Source: Dolomedes plantarius (Eukaryota; Arthropoda; Arachnida; Araneae; Dolomedidae). Taken from it: a stretch of DNA of 64,000 nucleotides. The stretch covers positions 99,701,832-99,765,831 of the forward strand of contig OU015495.1 of the NCBI GenBank assembly GCA_907164885.2, read 5' to 3'. Both the position numbers and the translations under genes were made by a program. The stretch's first letter is position 1. Each line of letters starts with the position of its first letter. Below, piece by piece: positions 13,001 to 21,790 of the stretch. The notes beneath the pieces are model-generated. The model did not search any database. It saw only the letters and a program-made list of their open reading frames with translations, and was not told the origin of the DNA.

Positions 13001-14336
13001 ATATTGATTGTGTTATTGTAAAAAAAAAAGTATATTTCTGTAGATTAGTAGTACACCAAAATAGTCTTTTTCAAGTAAAAAATCATTTATGAAGCTTCTA
13101 CGAAGTAATTTATAAAGGGTAAGTGTAGTGATATCAGAATTGCATTCCTCTCCCAATGCCTGCTTCGTGTTTCCAGGAACACCGTTAGTGACCCTCTGTA
13201 GCGCATTCCTTGTTGGAAGGGGTGTGAGGGAGTAAGTTCAACGACTCTAAGGGGAGTTAAGAGTGTAGTCTGTACACAGAAGGTTTTTAGCCATGAGACA
13301 GCTAGGCCGTGTTGGTGTTTTGTCCCGTGCGGAAACAGGCACGGGAGCTGTTAGTTGAGATTATTTTAGGGAATCCGTGGTCAGGAAAGTTTAATCGAGG
13401 AAAACAAAGAATATTGTGTTGAGGGTTTAATACTCGTAGATATAGATATTGAAGTTAGAAATCTTACAGTTTGAGCTTCCCACCTTATTTAGTCAGATTA
13501 AAGTTTTGTTTTGTGTTTCATCAGTGATTTTTCCAAGTGATTTATTTCTTGCACGAATCAAACAACGAATCTTCCAGGAGAAGGTAGAGGATGCGTTTAC
13601 AGTAAGTGTAGTAATAAACTTTAAATCTGTTTTTCTGAAAACAGATTTTTCAGGATATTTAGATTTTTTAAATGCTCCATGCTACGTAATTTTTGTTCAA
13701 AATTCATGAAATTTATAAGGAAGAATCCTGATACTGTTTACAAAAAAACTAGTTATGCATTTTACAATTTGACTTCATTAAGGTAATTAAATTTGATTTA
13801 TAACTTATAAAAAGGCAAAATTTTGATGAAAATCGGAATGAAATTCAGAAAAAAAGTCTCAAAAATGAACTATTCAAGAGATTAAATTATTGATATCCAG
13901 ATTTGTTTGTTTTACAGTTTAAAGTGATTAATGCACAATTGAGGAAATTTCTCAAAATTAAGTAGTAAGGGGCATTTTAAAATTTTGTTTATAAATTTAA
14001 ATTTTTTTTAAAATCTTAAAATTTTAAGGAGTTTGGAAATTTCTTTTAAGGTATTCTATATATTTATAGTGAAATGTATATACGTATAAAATTTCGTATC
14101 TCTATGATGAACAGTAAAAAAAAATAAATTTTAACATCCACTGTTCCCTTAATGTTCTCCAAAATTCTTAAAAATTGTGTTATATTTTCAGCTTTTTGAA
14201 ACATTTTCTTATATTGTTTTTCTCCTCAGGTGGTCCTCTTGATTTGATGTCTCGAAGAGTAGTTTGTGCTTCCTGTCCTGAAATAGCTCAAGCTTTATCC
14301 AAGGAGTTGAAACACATTCAGTTAGAACGAGACTAA
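580..14336 (+). CDS. IMPA1: Inositol monophosphatase (IMPA1-like), eight coding exons
   Basis: This enzyme hydrolyses inositol monophosphates to free myo-inositol in the cytosol, recycling inositol for phosphoinositide signalling; the family is Mg-dependent and Li-inhibited. Exons, read by eye with GT-AG borders: 580-648, 1641-1774, 3207-3302, 3389-3434, 6078-6186, 8369-8474, 11014-11165 and 14230-14336. They total 819 nt, giving 272 residues, close to the usual ~277. Metal-site motifs are present: FIGEES (69-74), WIVDPVDGT (86-94; Asp89, Asp92) and CWDMAGG (Asp218). [13 protein letters not shown] is also conserved. Codon phases agree at all seven junctions and I see no internal stop or frameshift. 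The usual DGTTN is DGTMN here. ATG 580 is chosen because it opens straight into the conserved N-terminal helix. All introns but the short ones carry repeats. IMPA2 or a lineage paralogue is not excluded. Confidence 0.93.
936..1084. mobile_element. hAT-type MITE in intron 1, possibly two nested copies
   Basis: CAGTGGTGGG occurs at 936 and again at 982, and the right edge reads GAATCCCACCACTA, its inverted complement. The palindromic GGTTCGCACCGGTTC core is present. The first copy looks truncated by the second. No clean 8-bp target duplication is visible because a (CA)n(TA)n microsatellite abuts the right end. Assignment to hAT rests on the CAGTGGTGGG terminus. Confidence 0.6.
1085..1152. repeat. 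Microsatellite (CA)n(TA)n(CA)n(TG)n
   Basis: Alternating CA, TA and TG dinucleotide runs form a partly self-complementary tract directly next to the MITE end in intron 1. Confidence 0.9.
1641..1774 (+). CDS. IMPA1: IMPA1-like exon 2
   Basis: Acceptor TTTTTTAG precedes it and donor GTATGT follows. It encodes residues 24-67, including [13 protein letters not shown], the family's substrate-proximal segment. It ends TG, completed to a Cys codon by the next exon. Confidence 0.9.
1987..2979. repeat. Interspersed solo-LTR-like repeat, copy A (intron 2)
   Basis: This segment is similar over most of its length to 49652-50320. Both start TGTTAAAT, share the stretches around GAGAATTTTG and CTAGAACAA, and end near TCATTCACAA and then ATGAAAC. 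Between about 2270 and 2850 copy A carries extra sequence absent from copy B. The TG start, the TATAAAAG in copy B and the lack of coding sequence suggest a solo LTR. I found no matching 5-bp target duplication and no reverse transcriptase in the window, so the class is inferred. Confidence 0.5.
3207..3302 (+). CDS. IMPA1: IMPA1-like exon 3 (first metal-binding motifs)
   Basis: Encodes FIGEES and WIVDPVDGT, the core metal-binding motifs. The acceptor at 3205-3206 is inferred from phase and from family spacing, because it lacks a strong pyrimidine tract. The alternative AG at 3213-3214 would delete FIG and break the frame. Confidence 0.85.
3389..3434 (+). CDS. IMPA1: IMPA1-like exon 4
   Basis: Short exon encoding [15 protein letters not shown], between acceptor TTCTTGTAG and donor GTAAGT. 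It ends in phase 0. Confidence 0.88.
4050..4081. repeat. (AT)n microsatellite in intron 4
   Basis: Uninterrupted TA dinucleotides lie at the left edge of a more GC-rich block. Confidence 0.9.
4090..4850. repeat. GC-richer repeat-like block in intron 4, unclassified
   Basis: This stretch is visibly richer in G and C than the surrounding intron. Near 4628 it has AATTGGCGCTACCAC, whose TGGCGC start resembles a retroelement primer-binding site. A 100-codon open frame (4162-4464, minus) resembles nothing I know. It could be an LTR plus leader or another insertion; I see no clear inverted ends or target duplication. Confidence 0.3.
6078..6186 (+). CDS. IMPA1: IMPA1-like exon 5
   Basis: Encodes residues 116-151 with GIVYNP and the GRGAFCN turn of the family. 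Acceptor TTTGTAG and donor GTAGTT flank it; phase 1. Confidence 0.9.
7277..7367. mobile_element. hAT-type MITE fragment, right end only
   Basis: The segment ends GGTTGAGAACCCCTG, a typical hAT right terminus, like the one at 31086-31100. It includes the GGTGGTGGTGGGGG and GGAGGGCACAG tracts common near such ends. No matching left end is visible, so it is truncated. A second hAT element is inserted next to it. Confidence 0.5.
7376..8184 (+). mobile_element. Internally deleted hAT element in intron 5 with exact 8-bp target duplication
   Basis: The left end is CAGTGCTCCGGAACC and the inverted right end is CAGAACTCCGCAACC. Both sides are flanked by CATTAGAT (7368-7375 and 8185-8192), the 8-bp duplication expected for hAT. 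TGTGCCGTGGCA at the left and TGTGCCATGG near 8150 extend the inverted similarity. At 809 bp it keeps only the 3' part of a transposase and is non-autonomous. Confidence 0.85.
7575..7781 (+). pseudogene. hAT transposase C-terminal (dimerisation) fragment
   Basis: The open frame reads [20 protein letters not shown] and then [14 protein letters not shown], matching the ZBED5/SCAND3-like hAT C-terminal dimerisation region, where YLCE..FS is the hallmark. No BED zinc finger or catalytic core is present. The first Met is not a genuine start. It is read as a decayed remnant inside the hAT element; similarity is recalled, not computed. Confidence 0.75.
8369..8474 (+). CDS. IMPA1: IMPA1-like exon 6
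   Basis: Encodes residues 152-186, starting [12 protein letters not shown]. Acceptor CATTTTAG and donor GTAATA flank it; phase 2. Confidence 0.88.
8622..10012 (+). mobile_element. piggyBac-type element in intron 6, TTAA target duplication
   Basis: TTAA flanks both sides (8618-8621 and 10013-10016). The left end is CCCGTCATTGGTCACGC and the inverted right end CCCGTCGTTGGTCGCACC. Subterminal motifs of the form gagcgtttctcac recur. The 1391-bp span contains only the 3' third of a piggyBac transposase, so the element is internally deleted. Termini, target site and coding remnant agree on the superfamily. Confidence 0.9.
9060..9646 (+). pseudogene. piggyBac transposase C-terminal remnant (DDE_Tnp_1_7 type)
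   Basis: The longest open part (9143-9598) contains [19 protein letters not shown], then [10 protein letters not shown] and MNIGGIN, which are hallmark motifs of the 3' part of piggyBac transposases. Upstream, ASTGTLVS (from about 9078) fits the preceding core but is out of frame. After the TGA at 9596-9598 the same frame resumes as a Cys-rich tail ([15 protein letters not shown]) to a second TGA at 9644-9646. The first TGA therefore probably replaces a Cys codon in the zinc-ribbon tail. The N-terminal two-thirds are missing. Confidence 0.85.
11014..11165 (+). CDS. IMPA1: IMPA1-like exon 7 (catalytic WD motif)
   Basis: Encodes [13 protein letters not shown] and CWDMAGG, then [13 protein letters not shown]. 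Acceptor TTTTCAG and donor GTGAGT flank it; phase 1. Confidence 0.92.
11532..12298 (-). mobile_element. Non-autonomous Helitron-like element in intron 7
   Basis: Read on the minus strand, the 3' end has a hairpin region like CCGTAGTGAAGCACAGG and terminates in CTAG followed by T, the Helitron CTRR rule. The opposite end carries TCTCACTATAGTGAGG and, further in, CCGCTGGACC and GGGGCTGAAATTT, which recur in arthropod Helitron 5' regions. No Rep/helicase sequence is present. The 5' base is uncertain because the preceding base is not A. Confidence 0.5.
12960..14148. mobile_element. TTAA-flanked inverted-repeat element in intron 7
   Basis: TTAA lies at 12956-12959 and 14149-14152. The left end is GGGAAAAGTGGACC and the inverted right end GGGAACAGTGGA. 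The interior includes a more GC-rich block (about 13130-13420) with a 21-codon reading frame beginning [11 protein letters not shown] at 13293, of unknown role. No transposase is recognisable. TTAA with GGG ends fits piggyBac- or Kolobok-mobilised elements; the class is inferred. Its terminal style resembles 47048-47766. Confidence 0.6.
14230..14336 (+). CDS. IMPA1: IMPA1-like exon 8 (terminal coding exon)
   Basis: Acceptor CTCCTCAG leads into [10 protein letters not shown] and the C-terminus, with a TAA stop at 14334-14336. The 3' UTR follows. Confidence 0.9.
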
Positions 14337-14782
14337 GAAACCTTTTTATACTAGCTAGTTTAAATATGAGAGATTTTTATCCATGTACTTTTTTAGATGT
14401 TTGATCTTCAAAATTTAATATTAATATCTAATCTGATATTTATATATTTTGACTTAGCAAAGTATGAGTCTTTATTTAGATTTCACGAGATATGTATCAA
14501 CTCCAAGAAAGTTATCTTTTAAAAGTGGCATTATTTTTTGTACTTAATTTAGAGATTTATTTTGAAGATGTTTTAAGTATTTTTAGAGTATATATTTTTT
14601 GAAAGTTTTTTTAAGGTTCTTTTTTTGGTGTATGTTTATACTTTTTCCTTTCTCTGTTGAAACTTAGTTTAGTGAAAATTTGTATTAGAAATTTGTTACT
14701 TCTATTTTTCTGTTAAATTACTTAAACTTTGGTTAGTTTTGAGCTATGCAATAGACTAAAAATGTTTCAGAAGTATTTCTTG

Positions 14783-14788
14783 AATAAA
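14783..14788 (+). terminator. Candidate polyadenylation signal for the IMPA1-like gene
   Basis: AATAAA lies 447 bases after the stop codon, just before a T-rich and then (TA)n tract. It is the first canonical hexamer I noticed in the AT-rich 3' flank. This is a motif match only. Confidence 0.4.
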
Positions 14789-14846
14789 TTTTATTTGCAA
14801 ATTTTGGTATTTTTCAATTTTCCTTCTGTGTTTTAATCTGTGTATG

Positions 14847-14890
14847 TATGTATATATATATATATATATATACATACACACACACACAGG
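14847..14890. repeat. Microsatellite (GTAT)n(AT)n(CA)n
   Basis: Simple-sequence run downstream of the IMPA1 3' UTR; its CA tail continues into the next MITE. Confidence 0.9.
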
Positions 14891-14900
14891 CACGCACACA

Positions 14901-15066
14901 GTGAAACTTCTCAATTGCAGCCAATTATGGTTCTGTAAAAAGTGGCTGTTTTTAGGAGTGGCCATGGAAAAGGGGTTTCTTTCCATAACATTGGCTCTAT
15001 TGAGGCTTTAATCAGTTCTGAACAAAATATGGCTGTTTAAGGGGTGGCCAGCTAGAGAAGTTGCAC
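14901..15066. mobile_element. Short inverted-repeat MITE in a CA microsatellite
   Basis: The left end GTGAAACTTCTC and inverted right end GTGCAACTTCTC match at 11 of 12 bases. CACGCACACA runs on both outer sides suggest insertion into a CA repeat. The style resembles pogo/Tigger-type MITEs that start CAGTG.AACTTCTC. No coding sequence. Confidence 0.5.
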
Positions 15067-15231
15067 GCACACACACACACATTCTCACGCACAAATTTAG
15101 ATAAACTAAATCACTAGAAGTTCAAGAATGATGTTATTATGTATTAAAAAATTTCAGGTAGTCTCTTCTAAATGAAACTACCTCGGGTTATTAACTTAGG
15201 ATTGCTTATTGTTACTTACCTCTTTTGTATG

Positions 15232-15280
15232 TATATATGTATGTATGTGTTATGTATATATGTATCTATCAATATATCTA

Positions 15281-15315
<35 letters not shown>

Positions 15316-15325
15316 GTATGTCAAA
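15232..15325. repeat. Microsatellite (GTAT)n(CT)n(TA)n
   Basis: A run of tetra- and dinucleotide repeats; the open frames across it are artefacts of the repeat. Confidence 0.9.
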
Positions 15326-16345
15326 ATTTTGACACATTTTGGTACTTTTCTGTTTAACTGTTCACTGCTTGCCGAAGTGATACAGACTGGGTTTGGCGTA
15401 CTGCCAAAATTATAACTCACGACTCAGGACATCTGAAATTTTGCTTTCTTGAGGACTGTTATGGAGAAACACAATCCTACGTTAAAATCAAACTTTGGTC
15501 CTACTTTAAATTGATACAAGATGCACATTCTTTTCAAATCTAGTTTTGCCAGAGCAACTGAAAAGTACTTTCACTTCTGTGTCTTAATGCTTACATTTTT
15601 GTATGAAAGAGCTTCCTTTGGTTGTTTGAGGGTTTTAGTTACAACTTACACTATTTATTGATGATGTTGATTGAATGTAAATTAAAAATGTCTTCTACTA
15701 ACTATTTCAGCCATCTACTTTATTACATTATATGCATCACTGGTAATATTTAGGTAAAATGGTGGTTGTGTAAGAGGATGATTTGAAAATTTTTCTTAAA
15801 TTTTCAGGACATAATTGTAATAAGGAGCCAAGTACACAGAATTCCCTTTTGTTAGGTAATGGGATTTTCTTGAAATTGTTTTTGAAATTTCTTGCTAATT
15901 TTATTGAAATTGTTTTAAAAGTATTTTATACTGACTTTAAGTAAAGTGTCTGTAAGTAATCATCCTTTACGTAAGTGTTACTTAAGTGACTGTGATCATC
16001 CTTTTTTTTGGGTTGGTTGTGTATGGCTGATACTAAACAAAGCTTTTACTTTATTCCTTATTAATTTCTCACTGATGTTCCTTATCAGAAGATACAGGCC
16101 TATCCATTTTGACAGTAGGTTATTTAGCATTAAACGGAGATTATGTAATTAGTGTACATTGTGTATTAAAAGTTGATTACCCAAAATAACAAAAAAAAAA
16201 AAAATACTATTCCCAGAGCTTTGATTTGTATTTTCCTTATGTTATTGTCCTGTTTTTCATTTTCTGGTTCTTTACTCATTATACCCACCTGTCACCAACA
16301 TTATACAAAAAGTCGGCAATTAAATGAAAGGAATACAAGAAAGTA

Positions 16346-16910
16346 GGGTGAGTGTCCCAAATACCGCCCCTGTGCCTAATATCGCCTACTCGTGTTTCTA
16401 AAGTATGATTCGTGCTATGTATGAGAAAATGCAGTAACTTCTTAGTTCTGAGTCTGTATTAACAGCGGCAATATCAACAATGCTCTTATCACTGACAACA
16501 GAAACTATGTGGCATCTGAAGTTGTTTTGGCTGTTGTCTTAGTAAACTTTAGCTCAAAAAAATTAGAATCCAGTTAATGACCAGGTAGGTGCATCCAAAT
16601 TGTAATTTTGCTTATACCATTTGAAAATGCATTAAACAGAGACTATGCTAGCTACACCTTTTAACAGGTGCTCTTAATTTCACCTGGTAGGCGATATTAG
16701 GAACCGCTCTGGAGTTCACTGGAAAATTTAATTTTTCCAATTTAGCTACATAACTTAAACTGGCACTGGTTTTGGAGCTGGTTGATCTCAGGATACCAAA
16801 GGAAATAGTTCATAGGGATGTTCTTTGAGTTTCCAGCCTAATCAGAAACTAAAAAAGTGGATGAAATGTTGAAATAAAGTTAGAGTAGGTGATATTTGGG
16901 ACACCTACCT
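16346..16910. mobile_element. 565-bp MITE with TA target duplication
   Basis: The left end GGGTGAGTGTCCCAAATACC and inverted right end AGGTAGGTGTCCCAAATATC agree well, and TA flanks both sides (16344-16345 and 16911-16912). An internal GGTAGGCGATATTAGG near 16687 repeats part of the terminal motif. There is no transposase. TA suggests Tc1/mariner-type mobilisation. Confidence 0.65.
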
Positions 16911-19523
16911 TACTTATTTTTTGTGTCACATTTCCACTTTTGTGAACTACATTTTAAAGTGGAAGTTAAAAAAACAAACAAACCAAGGAATAGAAGAAAA
17001 AAAAGATAATACTGACTTTTCATTTCACTTATTATATTTTGCAAACTACATTTCTACTTTCAGTGGAATATATATTATTCCTTTCATGTGGGAATTTTGT
17101 TCACATGAAAAAATGTTTGTAAGAAGTGGATGAAACAACTGCCTAAAAAAAAGACAGATCTACACCAAAATATAAATCTTTACATAATATTTAAATTTTA
17201 TTTTCATGTAAATTTCTGACCACTTCTTACACACACAGTTTTTTTTTATGTTGTAATGCCATGGAGTGGTGATTGCACCTGCAATTTTTAAGTAGATGTT
17301 CAAGAGATCAAACCCCAGTCTCGGCGAGCATATGATAATAGTTTTTCCTCGCCAAGATTTACAGTTTGCCGACAGGTTGGTATAATAGTGGAGTATCGAT
17401 TTTCTTACTAATGATTAGATTTCTCTTTTCAATTTGCGAATTAGGTTCTGTTTTTTGAACCATCATTCCTTTTACCCCCATTATAAAAAAGGAAAATTTA
17501 CCTATTCACACATCTATCTATCAATCATTGCTTTCCAAACTGGCATACAATTTTTATGGAGTATGTGTAAACAATATTTTCATTATAGAAAGTAAAGAAG
17601 ATCAGTCTTTCATAAAATAGAGAGTGAACATATATGAACATTAAGTTGTAGAAAAGAACTTTGTTATACCTATATTGGACTCCCCCCCCCTAAAAAAGCT
17701 TTGAGAAATTGGTATTAAAAAATGGGGGAGGGAATAGGAAATCCATGTACAGTGGATGTGGGTGATGTAATCACATGAAGCACCCTTAATCCTGCTAACA
17801 TCATTCACTTCCAAAAAGCACACAGCGGGCCCGACATAACAATAAAGCCCAACTGGGAATTATGATCATTGACTTGTGCAGTGATAATCTTATGAGGCAA
17901 GGTAGCAAATTGTGCATTCTGAGGAAAGTTCAAATGTTTAAAGATGGATGGGTGGATAACAACAGTTTTTTTTCTTTTCATTATTATGGAGGGTTCATAA
18001 ACCAACAGAAAATCGTTTGATACCTAGTGTTTATCCCAAAGTTATGAAGTCTGAATTCAGTGATAACAATATTTTTTTTTCTTTTTTATACATATCAAAT
18101 GGGATGGCATTTATATAGATAATGATTGGATATCTTGTCATGGTATGATAGTGTCAGATCATTTTCTTGTATATAGGTGGAGTTTGATTATTTCAATCAT
18201 TGGTTGGGGTCTTGAATCTGGAAGTTCTTGTTGCTATGGGTTGTCTTGGGTGCATTGGAGGTTTATCATTCCCTGTAGCCTTCACAGCCACACTCATTTA
18301 AAGGGTTTATATAACTAAAACCATATCTGTTATCTACAGGTGTAGATAACTTTCTAGCTTTCAGTTTATTTCAACATTGTGTAAGTATCAGCAACAGTGA
18401 ACATAAATCAAAAGTATGCACACTTTAGCTGCAACTGGTGGTAAACGTTTTAAGTTTTATAACAAGAATAAATCAAAAATGAAATGTACTAAATATATTA
18501 AAACACTGCTGGCCATTAAAATTGCAACACCATGAAGGAGGGATGATACAAACGTCAAATTTACATGACAGAAAGAAGATGCTGGGATATGCAAATAATT
18601 AGAATTTAAGCGCAATCGAACGAAGTAGGAGAGAGAAACGGTATCTCAAACTCTGTATAAAAGGAAATTTACGAAGCGGGATTCGCATTCGGAAATCGCA
18701 TTTGAATGTTGGTTGTTTGTGAGAAGATCGTATTATTCCTCGTATAAGAAGGAGAAACGGCTACCAGCACGTGTCGGAATTCGATAGCGGCAGGATCGTG
18801 GCCTATCGAGAGTGCGGTTTATTAGTTCCGCGATATTGCTTCTCGCATTGGTCGGAATCAAACGACTATCATGCGAATATGGAATCGATGGGTTCAGGAG
18901 GGTCATACTGGACGCCATGCAGGATCTCAATGGCCTCCCATCACTAACGCCCGAGAGGACAGACATGTCAGGTCGGCCTTGCAGGATCGTACAGCCACAT
19001 CACGGACCTTGAATCAGGAAATGGGCTTGTTTGCAGCTCGACAAGTATCCGCACGGACAGTGCGACGACGTCTGGAGCAGCACGGACTGTTTTCAGAGCG
19101 ACTATTATTGCGGCTTCCCTTGCCACTGCAGCATAGGGACACGCGGCGACAGCGATGCGCCCAACGACAAAACTGGATACAGGAGTGGCACCACGTTGTC
19201 TTCTCAGACGAGTCCCGGTTCTGCGTGCAGCATCATGATGGACGTATCCGTGCCCGAAAGCACCAAGAAGAACGCACGTGGCCTGCTTGCATTCGATATC
19301 GTCGAATCGCCCATACCATCAGGGACGGATTTACATATTTTTATGTCCTAGGCCAAAGCACGATTTTGCGCCCCCTTCCTTCCATTTAAATTTTTGACTT
19401 ATAACATTAGATTTAATATACAGTAAGAGTTTTTGAAACATATACACTTAATAAACATTTGAATAACATATTTTTAATAAAAATTTTCTACATAATTTCT
19501 TCTAATTTATCTAAAAATTACAA

Positions 19524-21790
19524 TTAAAAATTTTTCCTTCGTGCTTTCGCCCATGAAAATTCTTCAATAGTTTCATTGAAGTCAACAGATCTTGTTAAAT
19601 CTACTTCAATGCAAAGAAGTGCCAAGGTATTTAGTTTGTCTTGTTGCAGCAAAGATCTTAAATGATCTTTGATTCTTTTTAGTGCAGTAAAAGATCTTTC
19701 TGCAGAGGCATTTGTGGCAGGTGTGCACACAAACATTCTCAATACGATATCAACATTTGGATACTGTTTGTAATCCAGGGCCCGACTTAGCCTAATTGGG
19801 GCCCGGGGCAAAACCTTCTTTGGGGGCCCCCTCTGCTTCACTACTTCAGTAATGAAGAACTTAATACTTATTACTAAACTTTCTATTCGATTTGGGGCCC
19901 CCCCTCTGATGTGGGGGCCCGGGGCAACTGCCCCGTATGCCCCTGCCTTAGTCAGGCTCTGTTGTAATCCACTTTCACGTAGCCACTTGCAAATTGCTAA
20001 GGGATTTTTCGAACCAATGCTGCACTCAGATAAGTGAGATTTTAGATGTCGCAGTTCATCACATAATGCAGGCTCCAAATCATCTTTAAAAATTGCCTGT
20101 AATTTTCTTCCCTCTTCTTCAGGCTCAGGAGAAGTCAATGACCAAATTTTCGTAATTTCTTTAAAATTTTCACCGAGCTCTCTATAAACTTGTGACCTCT
20201 TTTCAAGCTCTGCTTTGAGTTTGTCCACAATCGCGAAATAGGTATTAACTCTAAAGATATCACGCCCGTTTAAATTAACTTCGCCTTCACGTTTTTCGTC
20301 AGCTTGTAGTTTTCGGAAAACCTGACGCTTTTCATCACGCTCATAAACTTTCTTTTCAGAAATATCCAGAGCTTTGTTTTCATATATATCAAATTGTTCT
20401 CGCAGTTCTAACAAGAACTTTACGAGTGACTGAAGAACTGTGGCAACTTCTGAAACATCAAGTTCTACGTTTTGTACATACTTATTGACTTGGTGAAGTC
20501 TAATCAGCACCGTTCCCCAAAACTGTGCCATGAATACTGTTTCGAGCCTTTGCAACTTCGTTAGTAAACCTCTAGCTTCTGCTCTTGTTCCTGATTTTTG
20601 ACTTTCGTCACTTTCAAAGTATTTTAGAGCTTTTATGACTGCAAACCAATCTTCTTTTAATGCTCTACAAGCATCATATCTTGCCGACCATCGTGTCATG
20701 GAGAGGCTTTTTGCAGTAAGGGTGCTATTTTTCTTCAATGCTTCCCACCTCGCTGTAGACGACGAGAAAAAATTATAAAGTTCTTGAAGCAAATTAAAAA
20801 ACGATGTGGCTTCAATGCAGCAATCAAGGGCAGCAATGCAGATATCAAGGTGGAGGTCAGTGGCAGTCTTAATAACAGCTTCAAACATTTCATGGGCGTT
20901 AGGTAAAAGTTTAGGCCAACGTTAGGTAAAAATTTTATAAATCTCCCAACAGGTTTCCCATTTTCTTTCACATATCGCAAAATAAACGACAGCTGATCCA
21001 CATGCGAGATATCAGGAGTTGAATCTACAACAAGGGAATAGTACTTTGGTGTTTTAGCTTCATTAGCAATATGCGTTAGTACTTTTTTAGCTAGGAGCTC
21101 GATGAACTCATCGCAAATAGTAGATGAGAGATAGGATGTCTGTCCACTACCTGGATTCCCGAATTTCCTGATGTGATCAGCCAAAAATGGATCAAACGCA
21201 GAAATTGTCTCCTACATCAGCATGTAGTTGCCATTATTATTAGAACCAAATATTTCATTCCGACCTCTAAATGGCAAGCCACGCAAATCAAGAGCTTTAA
21301 TTACTACAACCACTCTGTGTAACACATTTCTCCAGTACTCAGTTTCTTGATCAACCATTTCAGTTAGTTGCATATCGATTCTTCCAAGTTTAGCTCCTCT
21401 ATGTTTTAAAATTAGGATGTTATTTCTGTGACAAACCGAATTTTTTTGTTCCTCCAGTCTAGATGATACGTTTTTCCAGTCATTAAATCCATTTCTTACA
21501 AAAGATGATTCAGTCTTTGTACCAGAATGGAAGAAAAGACAAGGTCCGCAGAAGACACTTCCTTTACTTTCTGAATATACTAACCAACCTCAGTCTTGCG
21601 AATCACCGTTTACTAGTTTGCGGCTAAAGTAACTACCATTAAATTACCAGCTTCTATCGCCGTATTGCCTCTTCGATTTGAGAAATCGACATTTTTATTC
21701 TGATTAAGACCATATTGAGATACGTATTCTTTTGTGAGGTTCAAGTCCGACTGCTTTCTGCAATCATTATCCCTTCAAATTGCAAGAACT
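19524..21790 (-). pseudogene. hAT transposase, ZMYM1/DUF4371-like, with frameshifts
   Basis: Reading right to left, 21570-21190 encodes NGFNDWKNVSSRLEEQK and RNVLHRVVVVIKAL, with a TAG in the frame near 21213. Next, 21184-20910 encodes VDSTPDISHVDQLSFILRYV (DUF4371 core). Then 20888-19524, 454 codons open, encodes MTRWSARYDACRAL and the C-terminal dimerisation motif TPATNASAERSFTALKRIK. This order is that of ZMYM1-like hAT transposases. A frameshift separates the second and third blocks near 20890-20930. A 186-bp MITE lies inside the last block without closing the frame. Not a functional gene; identity is from remembered motifs. Confidence 0.8.
19776..19961. mobile_element. 186-bp hAT MITE inside the nested hAT transposase
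   Basis: The left end CAGGGCCCGACTTAGCC and inverted right end CAGAGCCTGACTAAGGC are flanked by a perfect 8-bp duplication TTGTAATC (19768-19775 and 19962-19969). It is rich in GGGGCCC. It is the third nesting level: Tc1, then hAT, then MITE. Confidence 0.9.

Larger units (their letters stand above)
14790..18503. other. Intergenic stretch between the IMPA1 3' end and the first Tc1 element
   Basis: Apart from the two microsatellites and two MITEs listed, I see no gene here. The piece at 17245-17400 (GATCAAACCCC next to GGAGTGGTGATTGC) faintly resembles tRNA A and B boxes and may be a SINE relic, but too weakly to call. Short open frames show no recognisable motif. Confidence 0.6.

Noticed and set aside
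17245..17400. Possible tRNA gene or SINE
   Set aside because: The B-box-like GATCAAACCCC deviates from consensus and no cloverleaf can be drawn.
18812..19351. Several overlapping plus-strand frames (66, 172 and 106 codons)
   Set aside because: All are frame fragments or shadows of the decayed Tc1 transposase; only the reading with MRIWNRWVQEG and FSDESRF is meaningful.
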